Below, in pieces: positions 43,601 through 56,217 of a DNA stretch of 64,000 nt. The stretch spans positions 1,393,001 through 1,457,000 of the forward strand of contig WPIO01000038.1 in the NCBI GenBank assembly GCA_009760855.2. The letters are read 5' to 3'. The DNA comes from Cristatella mucedo (lineage: Eukaryota > Bryozoa > Phylactolaemata > Cristatellidae). Position 1 is the first letter of the stretch; every line of letters starts with the position of its first letter. The notes beneath the pieces are model-generated. The model made no database searches, was not told the origin of the DNA, and saw only the letters and a list, made by a program, of their open reading frames with translations. The position numbers and the translations under genes are program-made.

Positions 43601-43960
43601 TTTATTGCAGACATTCACACTACGATGACAGCAAACGTTCTAAAATAAAATGACAAGCAAATAACTTGTATAATAATGGGCAAACCGACTGATATTCAGA
43701 TATAAAAGAGTCTAATCCTCCAATGCTGCTTAACATGCATTTTTCTGGCATTCTCCACATGGAGCCTCGGGATAGTCTCCTATAATCACTTTTCACTAGG
43801 TGAGTATATCAATTCCACAGTTCAGCATGTATATTTACATGCATGTAACATTTAAAATTCAGACTTGCTTAGACAAGGACTTCTCAGCCAATCTGGTCCA
43901 TTCGCTAGTGATATGTGAATTAGACTGACAATGCTCCTCACTACTTCCAGGTCTTCACAA
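43601..43960 (+). mobile_element. LINE family A, decayed coding fragment
   Basis: Echoes of the post-ADD coding region: 'gacattcacactacgatgacagcaaacgttctaaaataaaatgaca', 'ataatgggcaaaccgactgatattcag', 'gacttgcttagacaaggac'. No frame survives. Confidence 0.55.
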
Positions 43961-44199
43961 CTATCACCAGTCCTAATTCGATGCCATTCATGCAAAATCT
44001 AGCAGTCAACCTGCACCTCCCAGCCTTTGCACCGAGTAAACTGTTCATTGCATATCATAAAACAATGCCAGTCGTGGTAAGGGCGTGCTGGTGCACAGTG
44101 CCCAACTGGACCTGTCTTTTTCTCTGGCCAAGTGAGTGCATCCCATATTCATTGCCCTGCGAGTGCAAACGTGTGTATGATTAAGTGCGCGTCACTTAC

Positions 44200-44323
44200 C
44201 AGGAATGTCATTAACCAGCAGCTGCACTAGTGCATTCTTGTGCACTTGTGTATGCTTGGCTAAGCTTGATACTCTGCTTGTCATTAGCTCACTGCAGCCT
44301 GCAGACTTGCTATGCTGAGTCAT
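44200..44323 (-). CDS. Candidate 5' exon, unknown; strong donor
   Basis: From an ATG at 44323 the minus strand is open for 41 codons (MTQHSKSAGCSELMTS, ending ALVQLLVNDIP) up to a near-consensus donor CCTG/GTAAGTGA, phase 1. It lies 1.4 kb upstream of the SH2 exon on the same strand, so it could be a first exon of the DAPP1-like gene. The phase does not fit the SH2 exon directly (which needs phase 2), so at least one more exon, carrying the first half of SH2, would be required. Length alone does not exclude chance. Confidence 0.2.
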
Positions 44324-44487
44324 AGTAGTTCCGTCACGGAAAACCACGTTGCGCTATCTTGCTGCTTGATGAAAGTGCTCCATCTTGCCACCTGACACAA
44401 GTGTGCCATCTAGGGGCGTCAGGGACTTTCTTGATTTAATTAGTAGAGATTCTAGTAATACACACAATAATAATTTTCATATCGCTC

Positions 44488-45525
44488 GAAAAGCAGTAGT
44501 AATGTAATGTAATGTAATGTATCTCCGTCAGTAACTCCACAAAGTCATAAAGACCATGTGGGTGTTACGAAGGAGAGTTTTATATAGCGCACTCACAGCC
44601 TAAGCGGCTTTCGGTACGCATTCGGTAGCCAACAGACTTCGTCTCACGCAACAAAGAGAAAGTGGGAAGCATAGCAGAGATAGGAGAGCAGTTGAGGTAG
44701 TGAGTAGCATAGAAGTAGCAGTTCAGGACCGCTGAAAAAGATATGCCATAGTCGGCAGTTGGAGAGTAGATGTCGTTTCGCAAGAATTGTGGAAGCGAGT
44801 TCCACAGTCTAGGACCGTGCAGAGCTAAAGCTTCTGTCGCCAACTGTCTTTAAGCAGAGGAATGGGACAGCTAATTTATTGTCCACACAGGACCTGAGGG
44901 CACGAACAGGCTGAAACTGATGCAGCAGTTCAGCTAGGTATGAAGGAGCCAAGCCGTGGCGGGCCTTGTGGGTCAGCGTAAGAACTTTGCTCTGTATCCT
45001 TTGCTCAACCGGCAACCATTCTAGCTCTTTCAGCAAAGGAGACACGTGCTCAAACCGCTGGGACTTGAAGACCAGCTTTGCAGCCATATTCATAGCCCGC
45101 TGTAGTGGCATAATAGCTTTCTTTGGTAGCCCAGCCAAAAGGGAATTACAATAATCAAGCCGAGACAGAACTAAAGAGCTAGTTAAAATTCTTTAGAAGC
45201 CACTGTGGGAGACAGCTTCTAATCTTGGATAGGGATCGGATGTGATGGCTAGCTGTAGAGGCAGTCTTCTGAATGAAGCTTTTGAAATTGAGGCAGCTGT
45301 CGAACACGACACCTAGACTACGAGCACGTGGTGAAGGTCGCACAATAGCATCGCCTATTAGAACAGCAAAGCCTTTTAATCCAGCCACACGCTTAGGGTG
45401 TCCTATGAGAAGCAGTTCGGTTTTATCGTCATTTAATTTCAGGAAGTTTTCCGACATCCAGGATCGAATATCGGCAAGGCAAGCATTCAGTTTCTCAGTT
45501 GCTGCATCTTCCACGCACAACATGG
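44488..45525 (-). pseudogene. LINE family B, best-preserved 3' half
   Basis: Starts with the pentanucleotide end (TAATGTAATGTAATGTAATG, 44500-44522). Frames 44580-44843, 44809-45138 and 45179-45592 encode the protein backward from the C-terminus: LRETKSVGYRMRTESRLGCE, PRLWNSLPQFLRND, SPLLKELEWLPVEQRIQSKV, AGLPKKAIMPLQRAMNMAAK, NACLADIRSWMSENFLKLND, DDKTELLLIGHPKRV. Only small shifts (near 44815 and 45150) separate them. It is cut just after the RT catalytic box region. This copy and 29038-29622 overlap and define the family B C-terminal half. Confidence 0.85.
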
Positions 45526-46705
45526 GCAGGAAAGGAAACATGCCAACTGATTGCGACGATACAATCAACACCAGTACTCCACATCCAAACATAAAAGATT
45601 ATTCAAACAGATGAAGATGGTGCGGAAAACCTGTAGGGTTTTAGCTGAGGTTCCAAAGTCCAGTCACAGGATCTACCGATTTCAATCGGTCATGAATCAA
45701 GGCTTTAGGTGTACAGCAAAGGAAGATGTGGCCTCCAAATACTTCTGGCTTGTTTAGCTGCACAGTTTGACTCAGGGCAGATGTGATGGAAGACAAACGA
45801 ATCAGCTTATTGGTTGAGTGAGTCGGAGCAGCACAATTAAGAGACCCGAGTTCTAGTTGCCCGTTGATCGATATTCTATAACAAACGAGCTCTCTCTCGG
45901 CTTCTCACTTGCGTCCTTAGGTCCTAGACAGCACTCTTGACCGAGAACCGCCTTGCCGACGTACGACAAATATTGGCAAGAATTACAGGTGCAGCACAAA
46001 TACACACAGATATTCCGACAGTAGCTGAACACGGAAGTAATACAAAAACACCCATATCTTTTTATTCTCAGGTTGCATAATTAGCACACAGCAGTCTATT
46101 CAATAGTCACTAAGGACACCAGGTATCGAGCACAGGTCACAACAAACAGCAACTCATCGTGTGACGACAGAACAGAACTAAACTTTGTGGCAAATATTCC
46201 GCGGGGGCAACTCAACTACCTGAAACAAAGCCTAGAGCATAGCAAGCAGACTATTAAATCACTTTGGTTTCTATGCTAGCTAACCACAGGCTCTGGAGAC
46301 ATATTCTGTGAAACGATTATGCAACCATACCCAGATGATGAGTCGGACTTTGTTCAAGGAATTAGCTGGCAGGGCCACAGTGCCAACGCAGGGACACTAT
46401 TTATGCTCACCTCACAGATAAGACATACTGACTGTTCTCTCTGTTTGATCGCAACAAGTATGTGCCGACTATACCATTGTGAAGTAGTAACGTTTCTGCC
46501 TCATGACGATGAATGCCCTCGTGGAAGTAACTGAAATAAAGTCCAGTAATAAAAATCAGTTACGACATAGGCTCAATTATAGGACTTTCTTGACCACCGG
46601 CAGTTTCATCGAATTAAGTCTCAGGCATATGTAAACGCAAGTTCATTTTTTATGCGAGCAGACATGCATATATCCACAAAGCACTAAGATAAAAAAATAT
46701 GCAAC
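45526..46705. other. Unassigned sequence
   Basis: No recognised gene or repeat. Confidence 0.4.
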
Positions 46706-46716
46706 ATACCTGCATA

Positions 46717-48099
<1,383 letters not shown>

Positions 48100-48100
<1 letters not shown>

Positions 48101-48865
48101 ATAATAATAACAATAATAAATTTGCATAGCACCCTCACAGAACTCAATCTCATTCTTGGTACTTTACATATGTCACAAAGAAAGCAAGATCACAAGGTTA
48201 GTGGTAACCAGCACCCATAGGCACACAGAGGACGAATCATGTGGACCCACTAAAAGCTGTGATGAATAGATGATATTTAGCTTTTTTTTAATATCAAGTC
48301 TGGAGATGTGACTTCAGTCGGGAGTGAGTTCCATTCTTTGGGAGCAAATACACTAACGGTACGGTCTGCAACAGATTTGAGATTCGTAAGAGATATAGCT
48401 AAATGAGTTGATTAAGAAAATCGGGTGGTACGATAACTAGCCTGGCGGGGAAGTAGATTTGATCAGCAGGCTGGAGCCAAAGAATGAAGGGACCTAAGAG
48501 TGAGTGAAAAACCTTGAAGTCGATGACCTTCTTGTCTGGGAGTCAGTGCAGGTCAGAGAGAAGTGGCAGAATGTGGCAGCTGAGGCGCTCACGACAGACA
48601 AGCCAAGCAAAAAGTTTTGCACAAACTGCAAGCGCCTGATTGCACATGTCGGTAGGCCAGACAGTGGATTACATAAAGTCAAGACGGGATGTCATAAATG
48701 CATGGACCAATTTAGATATTGTATCTTTACCTAAGCAAGCCGAATTTAGCAAAGTCCTGTAGCTGAAAGTAGGCAGAGGTGATTGTGAAGCTGATGTGGT
48801 GGTCTGATTAAAGGTGACTTTGGAGCATGACACATTGATTTTGTGCAGATGCCACAGAAGATTTG
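48100..48865 (-). pseudogene. LINE family A, 3' UTR and C-terminus
   Basis: AATAATA-rich end at 48100-48120, then 'cagaactcaatctcattcttggtactttacat', a shortened UTR, and the C-terminal coding region in reverse ('gtgagttccattctttgggag', 'gtggtacgataactagcctgg', 'aaagttttgcacaaactgcaagcg'). Confidence 0.75.
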
Positions 48866-48879
48866 AGTGATAAAGTACT

Positions 48880-49072
48880 CATTTCAAACAGATGCTGGTT
48901 TGGATCACAGTCCAGCATGGAATCTAGCTGTGCCTTACTACTGAGCTTGTTGCACGGTCGTGATGTTTGACCACCTATCGACATGCTTCTTTGTCAGCAC
49001 ATGCAAAGTTCCGAGCAAGAGATTTATCTGTCTTAGGGCGCTAAACAAGTGTCCTACCTCTATAAATAAATA
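48880..49072 (+). repeat. SINE-like, L2-type tail
   Basis: B-box-like 'gctggtttggatcacagtcc', then 'gttccgagcaagagatttatctgtcttagggcgctaaacaagtg' and TAAATAAATAAAT. The tail resembles SINE2/LINE A; the head is too diverged to assign. Confidence 0.4.
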
Positions 49073-49077
49073 AATTC

Positions 49078-49252
49078 TAACTGATCTAATAGACTCTTTT
49101 GTATGGCGACAGGAGAGTCTTAATGGCTATCACCACAGCTTGTCGTGGTCGTAAAAGGATCGCCCACAGCAGGATTCTAACCCACGATCTCGTGATCGAG
49201 GTCGTGAAAAGCAACCACCTTCACTAGTGTGCCATCACAACTCACTAACAAA
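49078..49252 (-). repeat. SINE1
   Basis: Reverse copy with tail 'aactgatctaatagactcttttgtatggcgacag', B box 'aggattctaacccacg' and 'gaggtcgtgaaaagcaaccacctt'. Confidence 0.8.
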
Positions 49253-49254
49253 TA

Positions 49255-49432
49255 CTATCTAATTTATCAGCCTCTTTTTAAACAGTAACAAAAAAACCTT
49301 ATCGGCTGTCACCACTGCTTGCAGCAGCAATAAAGTATCACCCAAAGCAGGATTCAAACCCACGACCTCGGGACCAAGATCAGGAAAAGCAACCGCACTA
49401 CCAAGGGAACTGTCATTGCTTACTATGCAATG
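49255..49432 (-). repeat. SINE1, second tandem copy
   Basis: Immediately follows the previous copy in the same orientation: 'atttatcagcctctttttaaacagtaac', 'ggctgtcaccactgcttgcag', B box 'aggattcaaacccacg', 'aggaaaagcaaccgcactacc'. Confidence 0.8.
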
Positions 49433-51095
49433 GAAGCAATGTGGGAAAGAGGTAGAAACAGGAGGTCTGGCATCCAAACGGTTGGGACTATCGTGGTCTT
49501 GATAGTACATACAATCTAAATGATCTTAGGCTAGTAAAAACTTGGTTTCAATTTTGCATTTGAGCGCAATTCTCAATTTGATCGTCAGCTGGGCCTGGAA
49601 GTCTTTAAAGGATGTTGGTCATATAGAGCGACTAATCCTAGGTGAGATCTGCGATCCGCGTGCAACAGGTTTTGCTTGACTCTAACGATATCTTCTCAAT
49701 GTGGTCATTGCCTATCTCAGCCTAGAGCAATATGTAGAAAAGTACACACTAGAACAAGACTGATCAGTAAAGTAAAAACAACAGTATGATCAGCAGCAGA
49801 ACTAACAGCATAATACGACAGCCAACAATACAATACGACCGATCAAACATAACAATAAGACTGATCTAATTGATTTAACTGATAGTAAACAAGAAGGTTC
49901 GGTCAGTAGGAGAGAAGCAGCATGACAGTAAAAATGTATGACGACCCGACCGTACCGACGACGAGCTGTCTGAGCTGGGAGGGAGTGCACATCTGGTCTC
50001 GGCATGAGAAACCTGGCAAGGAGCCGTACGTTAAGCATGAGGGCAAGCACAAGGACTTGTCACAAGCTGCCCAAAGAATCATCCATGAGTAACGCCAAAT
50101 TCCCTTGTGGGTCTGAGGGTCTTGGACACAGCGGTGCCTGGAGCTAGGTCAGCTAGTGATTCAAGGGCAAGACAAATAATACTTTATCAAAAGCAAAATT
50201 GCTTATGCAGAAAGCAAGAATAGAGGCTTTTGGGAAAGCATAGCGTAGACTAGGTTAGGTGAACCTCAAACGATAACAATCGTGAACGAGTTGCAATGGC
50301 CGGACAGGAGACCAGAAAGTGCAGCGATCAATCTTAAGAACTAATGAACTGACTAATCATCTTGACTAATTCAGCCATCAACACCCAAGGAATTACATTT
50401 TCAATTTTTGGCATGCCACTGATGCAACGACGGGCAGAGCAGACAGCCTGCTGAATAATTTTTTACAGTCCGAGTAGCAGTGGAAGAAGCCAAGATGTCG
50501 AGTATTTTCTAAAGGTTTGACCAGTGAATTTCAAAAAACCTTTTCAAAACTATCTACGGTGAAAGTCAAGTTCACAATGAGCAGTCATGTCTTGCAGTTG
50601 CTAAGATATATGATAAATCTGCAACGATCAGGAATAAATATCTGCGAAGCATAGGCTCAGTTAGTCTACTTCCCAAGCTTGCATCAGCATGAGGAAAGGG
50701 CAGACAGGTATTGGTTATATCTACAAAAATAGCACAACTTAAATTATACGCACGATTTTGGTGGCATTCAGATACAGAAGGGTCGCCAGCCTGGTATTCT
50801 AGTATCCTGGTATTTTTGCCAAAACAAAAACTTGGGGCCATACAAATCAAAAGGAATGGTTAGCATAAAACCAAGAGGAGGCTGATTGAGAATGCAAGCC
50901 AATGAGAAATTATGTGAAACTACACGCTCCTCCAAAAGCCAGGCTCAACCAGCTGGATTTCTATGGAAAAGGCCACGAGGAATATAAAAGCTATGAACAT
51001 GTGTGGCTGTAAATGTTCAATCAAAACAAAAATGCAAGTGTGGCCTAAATTAGCAATTTCTTTGAAGTGGCTAATGGCGTCCACAGTCTAGCCAG
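49433..51095. other. Unassigned sequence
   Basis: No motif-bearing frame or repeat recognised. Confidence 0.4.
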
Positions 51096-51099
51096 CACC

Positions 51100-51205
51100 C
51101 ACCAGACAGAAGCAGAAAAGTGGGCAGCTCAAATCCTGGAGTGGACAATCCTGTATTGCCAACTGCAAGCTGTGCTGATTGCCACTAAGGCCCTTTAATC
51201 GGTTG
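51100..51205 (+). repeat. Possible SINE1 remnant
   Basis: 'cagctcaaatcctggagtggacaatcctgtattgccaactgcaagctg..tgattgccactaagg' follows the SINE1 B box and body order. Confidence 0.5.
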
Positions 51206-51407
51206 ATATTAGTATTATTATCAATCACCAAGGAACAGGAAAGGAGGCCTAGCTTTAACAAACGCTTCCGGTGCAGCTTGCCCATTGGTCAGCCGTCCTC
51301 TAACTTTACCAGCAAGTGCCCGAGATAAGATGCCGGTCAAAGAAACGCCTGAGATTAAGCATACTTTTACTAGCGGCTCGCGAAAGAGGGAACTCCAGAG
51401 GCGAAAA

Positions 51408-51509
51408 CAGAGAGAGAGAGAGAGGGGGAGAGACAGAGGGAGGGAGAGAGAGAGAGGGGGGAGAGAGAAAGCGAGGGAGAGAGAGGGGGAGAGAGACAGA
51501 GGGAGAGAC

Positions 51510-51541
<32 letters not shown>

Positions 51542-51599
51542 CATAGAGAGAGGGGGATAGAGAGACAAGGAGAGAGACCAGACAGAGACGGAGAGAGGG

Positions 51600-51653
<54 letters not shown>

Positions 51654-51741
51654 GAGCGAGAGAGAAAGAGATAGAGAAGGAGAGAGACACAGAGAGAGGA
51701 GGGAGAGAGGGACAGAGAGGGATAGTCAGAGGGAGGGAGAG

Positions 51742-51840
<99 letters not shown>

Positions 51841-52017
51841 GGAGAGAGGGACAGAGAGGGATAGTCAGGGAGAGGGAGAGATACAGAGAGACACAGAGAG
51901 AGGAGGGAGAGAAGGTCAGAGAGGGATAGTCAGAGGGAGGGAGAGATACAGAGAGACAGAGAGAGAGACAGAGAGAGAGACAGAGAGAGAGAGAGAGAAA
52001 GAGAGGGAGAGAGAGAG
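51408..52017. repeat. Giant (AG)n/(CT)n purine tract, ~610 bases
   Basis: Strand-asymmetric purine run with internal higher-order repeats: a block 'gagaggagggagagagggacagagagggatagtcag' recurs near 51695, 51833 and 51900. The 296-residue Ser-Leu frame at 51221-52111 is an artefact. Confidence 0.95.
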
Positions 52018-52939
52018 GCGCGCGAACGCGTGCTAAACACGGCCTGGTAAACAATTCAGTCGTCTCAAAGATGCGCCGAGCCACCAGCTGGGTCGACGGC
52101 AGGCCTAGCACTAAGCTTCCGTGCAGTCGCCAACCGCGAGGTATGCCCTCAGCCCATCAAAGGAAACGCCCGAAAGCTGTGTGCTGTGGCGACCCGCTAT
52201 CAGATGAACCGGTTTGGCTGATGCCGCTGCTGCTGCTTGGCCGGCCGAGCTGATGGCGCACAAAGCGGCAACCTGAGCGACAGGAGAAGAAGCCAGCGAG
52301 CCAGCAGTGAGCAAGCAGTCCGGCGCTGGTTCGAGCGCTGGCGTCGAGCAATTACCCCGGGAGCAAACGGAGGCGCTCATTAAACGTCACTTCGAAGTGC
52401 GCGAAGACGGGCTCTCTGCCGGAATTCAGCCGAAGCACCGGTATGCAGACGCCGCTAAGCTGGCGACGGGAGCAGTAGCATATGCATGCGTGGTCACAGG
52501 CGGGGGCCGTTTAAACCGGAAGTTCTCTCTTGCTGCTACGGACTCGGACTGGCCGACGCCTGAGCCAGTATCTTAACCAGCTAGCACAGGTAGCTAGTTA
52601 GCCGTATGTGTCTACATTTGAACCTCGTATTATCGGTAGCGTTGCAATCGCAGCGGTGCCAGGAGCAGACTGAGCAGGCATCGGCGCGCCAGGGCCATTC
52701 CCGTCGCCTGCTGCCGGACGCGGCTGAAATTCTGACCCTCTGCATCCTCACGCGTTAGGGACGGCTGAGCGTCAATGCGCAGCAGCAGCTGTAGTACTGA
52801 ATCGGTAATTAGTGCAGTCGGTCTAAGCGGCTAATCGAGCGTGCGCAGGGCATTACATCCGGTGAGCGCGCCGACTACGATCCCGTACCTCAGCGGCTCG
52901 GCCCTATCGCTGCGCACTGCGTCGTATTCCTGCGGTAAG
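52018..52939. other. GC- and CpG-rich sequence, unassigned
   Basis: Sharp shift to high GC right after the purine tract. Frames on both strands (for example 52307-52576 plus) have no domain signature. It could be an unmethylated CpG-rich promoter region or an old GC-rich LTR element. Confidence 0.3.
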
Positions 52940-53570
52940 GTACGTATGCGCATCCGTCAGCAACTCCGATAAACAGGCAAAAACTAAGCTGGTGCTGTGC
53001 AGGAGTCTTGCGAAGCGCGCTCAAAGGTCAAGGTCTAAGCGGGTTCCGGTACCCTCGCGGTAGCCCAGACGCCGCTGTAATGCCCGCGATAGTGGACGAC
53101 GAGCTTTACAGCTGAATCTGGATTGCGAACAATGAGCTGGCCTCTAAATTAAAATGGAGCAGCTGTCTGCCGGTCGGCGCGTCCCAGCGCGGAGCGCGAG
53201 CTGCTGTAGCCGCGCTACGCAAGCTGCCGTTGCGCTTTTCCTAGTACGACGCTGGCGTGAGCGCTGCACACGCGAAATGTCGAGCGCCGCGCTGTTACCG
53301 TTGGCACACTGCTAGCTAGCTTCAGGTCCATGCGCAGTGCGTACACTGTGCCGCTAAGCGGACTAGTGAGCGTTGTGTGAGAATGACATAATTTTACGCA
53401 GCAAACAGACCGCGAGAAGGATAGCTAGCTGAGGTGTCAAGAGGTGGTCGAGGAAGTGAGTAGCACGAAAGCTGCATCTCAGGACGGCTGGTAAAGATGT
53501 GCCGGAGCGGGAGAGAATTGCGGAAGCGAGCTCAACAGTCTAGGACCTGTGGAGCACAAGCGCAGACTCT
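52940..53570 (-). mobile_element. LINE family B, GC-rich diverged copy, interrupted
   Basis: 52945-53085 ('gcatccgtcagcaactccgataaa', 'caaggtctaagcgggttccggtaccctcgcggtagcccagac') and 53435-53570 ('gaggaagtgagtagcacgaaagctgcatctcaggacggctgg', 'gaattgcggaagcgagctcaacagtctaggacctg') are the two halves of a B 3' end; about 350 bases of other sequence lie between. Confidence 0.55.
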
Positions 53571-53571
53571 T

Positions 53572-53692
53572 CATAACCAAGGTCGACGGGTTCGCGTCAT
53601 GCAGTTGGCGATTTTGCATTGCCGACTTAGAGCGGCGGCAGTAGCCGCCAAGGCTCCTATGTCGCTAAATAAATGAGGCATTAAAATTTGTA
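53572..53692 (+). repeat. SINE1, partial
   Basis: 'aaggtcgacgggttcgcgtcatgcag' (B box), 'ttgccgacttagagcggcggcagtagccgccaaggc', tail 'tgtcgctaaataaatgaggcattaaaa'. Confidence 0.55.
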
Positions 53693-54120
53693 AGTCAACG
53701 CGCCGTGTTTCATTACAGCCCTCTTTCCGGCCACAGGTAGCGCGGACTAGTCTGGCCTGCGTTAGTGGTGTATTTAGCGCTTAACGCGTCGGCACTCGGA
53801 TGCCTCGCTTCGCGTCTACGATCTGCTCCTTCGGATACGATATGAGCTCGCTTTCAAGCTTGAAATGAGCTTTAGAAAGTTTTGACGCCATTTGCTCCCG
53901 GCTTTGAATTCCTGCTTCGAACTCGTGAGCAAGCGGCAGAGCTCGAAGGTCGGCCTAGCCACAGTCCTTGCTCCTTAGCTGCTATTGCCACCGCTCGAAG
54001 TGGGCCACTGCAGGACTCGGGCGCAAGACGTGAAAGGTCATGAAAAAGGGCACCTGGCGCCTGGCCTCAGCCGCCAGAAGCCGTTAGTTAGAAGTCAGTG
54101 GCCAAGCTCAAAGTAGTTAG
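53693..54120. other. Unassigned, GC-rich
   Basis: No recognised gene or repeat. Confidence 0.4.
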
Positions 54121-54123
54121 TAA

Positions 54124-55238
54124 TAATATAATAACAATAATGCACTTGATAAAGCACCCTCGGAGAACTCAATCTCTCTCTAGGCGCTTTACATTTGCTG
54201 CAAAGGGAAATGCAATTGAATGGTGAGTAATATCTTGCACGATAAACAAACAAGATGAATAACAAGGTTTGGGGGGACATGCACAGGGTCAGCATGCAAG
54301 TGTGGTTAGTGGCAGCATGCACAGTGTCAGCACGCATAAGCACGTGAAGGACGAATCACAAGGACCCACTAAATGCTGTCCTAAATGGGTGTGTTTTTAA
54401 GTTCTTTTTAAATGTCGTCAAGTAAGAAATGTTCTGACGCAGGTCGGAAGGAGTTCCAGGCTTTGGGAGCATGCGAACTAAATGCACTGTCTCCAAAAGA
54501 TTTAAGGTTTGTACAAGGTATTTGTAGACTTTTGAATTTCCGAAAAGCGGGTGGTACGATGCATGGCCTGGTGGGGGAGTAGATCTGAGAGATAGCCTGA
54601 AGCCAAAGAATGAAGTGACCTAAAAGTGAGCGACAAAACCTTGAAGTCAATCCGTTGCTTGACTGGTAGCCAGCGCAAGTCGGCGAGAAGTGGAGTAATG
54701 TGGCAACTGCGACGCTCACGACAGACAAGCCTAGCTGCGGAGTTTTGCACCAGCTGCAATCGCCTGATCGCACATGCCGGTAGGCCAGTAAGCAGTGAGT
54801 TGCAGAAGTCGAGACGGGATGTCACGAATGCATGGATCAACTTAGATGTGGTATCCTTATCTAAGCAAGCCCGAAATTTAGCAATGTTGTGAAGCTGAAA
54901 ATAGGCAGATTTGACTGCGGAGCTGATATGGTCGTCTAAGGAAAGGTCGCTTTGGAATAGGACACCTAGATTTCGAGTTAATTCAACTGGAGATATGCTG
55001 GCAGAGCCAATATTGAGAGTCAGCTTTTCCAATCTCTGGATCACACTGGGTTTGCCCATAACTAGTAAGTTAGTTTTATCATCGTTAAGTTTTAGAAAAT
55101 TTGCTGCCATCCATGTGCGGATGTCATCGATGCATGCAGCTAGGGAGTTTAGAGAATTCGAGGAGCTCGAAGGCTGGGAGGGATCAAAGCAAAGGTACAA
55201 CTGAGTGTCATCCGCATAGAAGTGAAAGCCTAGATTGT
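54124..55238 (-). pseudogene. LINE family A, C-terminal half of RT ORF intact, with 3' UTR
   Basis: The least decayed A copy. The 3' end and UTR occupy 54124-54400. The frame from about 55236 to 54502 is uninterrupted for about 240 residues: FHFYADDTQLYLCFDPSQ (catalytic ADD present, 55199-55236), CIDDIRTWMAANFLKLNDDK, GVLFQSDLSLDDHISS, TSKLIHAFVTSRLDFCNSLL, QLVQNSAARLVCRERRSCHI, LLADLRWLPVKQRIDFKVLS. After a shift near 54520 the end (LKSFGDSAFSSHAPKAWNSF) is in another frame. It is 5'-truncated at the ADD box, where an unrelated sequence starts (GTTAACCCCGG). Confidence 0.9.
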
Positions 55239-56127
55239 CGTTAACCCCGGTTGTAGCAACATTTTCTGCTATCTAACATTATCTTGTATCTACTTTATAA
55301 TATCGGGGTTAAAGTTGCATACGATTCGGGCCACGACGCCAATCTCCCGTACAGGACCGAACGACAATAACAAAGAGGAACGTTGAAACGCTGTTGTGGA
55401 TAGCATATGACGGTCATACACTCCATTTTCAGCTTCTGAATGAAAGCGAGTAGAAACCGAACATTTAATGTGTATTTAGGTTAGTTTTTCTCAGAGTTCT
55501 GATCGAGTCAATAATTTTCTGGGCTGCGAGCCAGTGATTCATGCGAAGTTGCCGGCTGGTACGGATCGGATGGCCCGCCCTCAGCGGCCATTGAGAAGAC
55601 TGCTCCCGGCAGGCCTCGGTCTGCACGCTGCATGCTGGTCGAGGCGTGGCCGCTCTATATTGCTTTTCTGCTACACTCGAAATTCTCGCCTGTTCCAGTT
55701 CGCTCAACTGTGATTCGCTTGCGGTTCTGCGAGGCACCAGCGCTACCGCGATTTGGCTAGAGCTCGTCAACGACTCACATTGCTGCGCAGGGCTCGGCTT
55801 TCGCGAGAATCTTGTGTGCAGCGCCAGCGCCTACGGAACGCATGGTCTTTTTTGAATTTCACCAGCAACTTAAACGCTTAATGCTACAAAATGAGCTGAG
55901 TAAACCTCTTGATAGAAAAGGAAAAGCAGCTGCGGCCACCACGAAGCTTCTAGCCCTCACGTGCTTTTCAGCGACTTCCGCACCTAGCGCACAGTTTATC
56001 GGAGAACGAAATGTAAAAATGCAAATAATTGGTCACTCTGGGGCTTGTAATTTTAGTTTTCGCTCTGGTTTGGTCCAGGAGTTAAGCTGCTCTTGGTTCC
56101 AACCTTGACGAAGGTTCCAGCCTTGAC
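55239..56127. other. Unassigned, GC-rich; possible old LTR
   Basis: Starts GTTAACCCCGG and has the inverted echo CGGGGTTAA at 55305-55313. Frames 55465-55770 (minus) and 55812-56108 (plus) have no motif. Confidence 0.3.
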
Positions 56128-56217
56128 GACCAAAGTTGTAGGCTGGAACGATGCGGCATATGTGAAGTGCCTGGATAAAGATTAAGTTCAATTAATTATG
56201 GCGCAATACAAGGGATA
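56128..56217 (+). repeat. SINE2, partial
   Basis: 'gaccaaagttgtaggctggaac' (B box region), 'atatgtgaagtgcctggataaagattaagtt', tail 'tggcgcaatacaagg'. Confidence 0.6.

Noticed and set aside
51221-52111. 296-residue Ser/Leu-rich open frame
   Set aside because: Produced by the AG/CT tract; no stop can occur in such a repeat.
52307-52576. 89-residue GC-rich frame as a gene
   Set aside because: Ala/Gly-rich composition follows from base content; no motif, splice framing or conservation signal visible.
56101-56149. Two short hairpins (AACCTTGACGAAGGTT; GTTCCAGCC...GGCTGGAAC)
   Set aside because: The second lies partly in a SINE2 B box; arms of 6-9 bases are expected by chance and no RNA gene fits.
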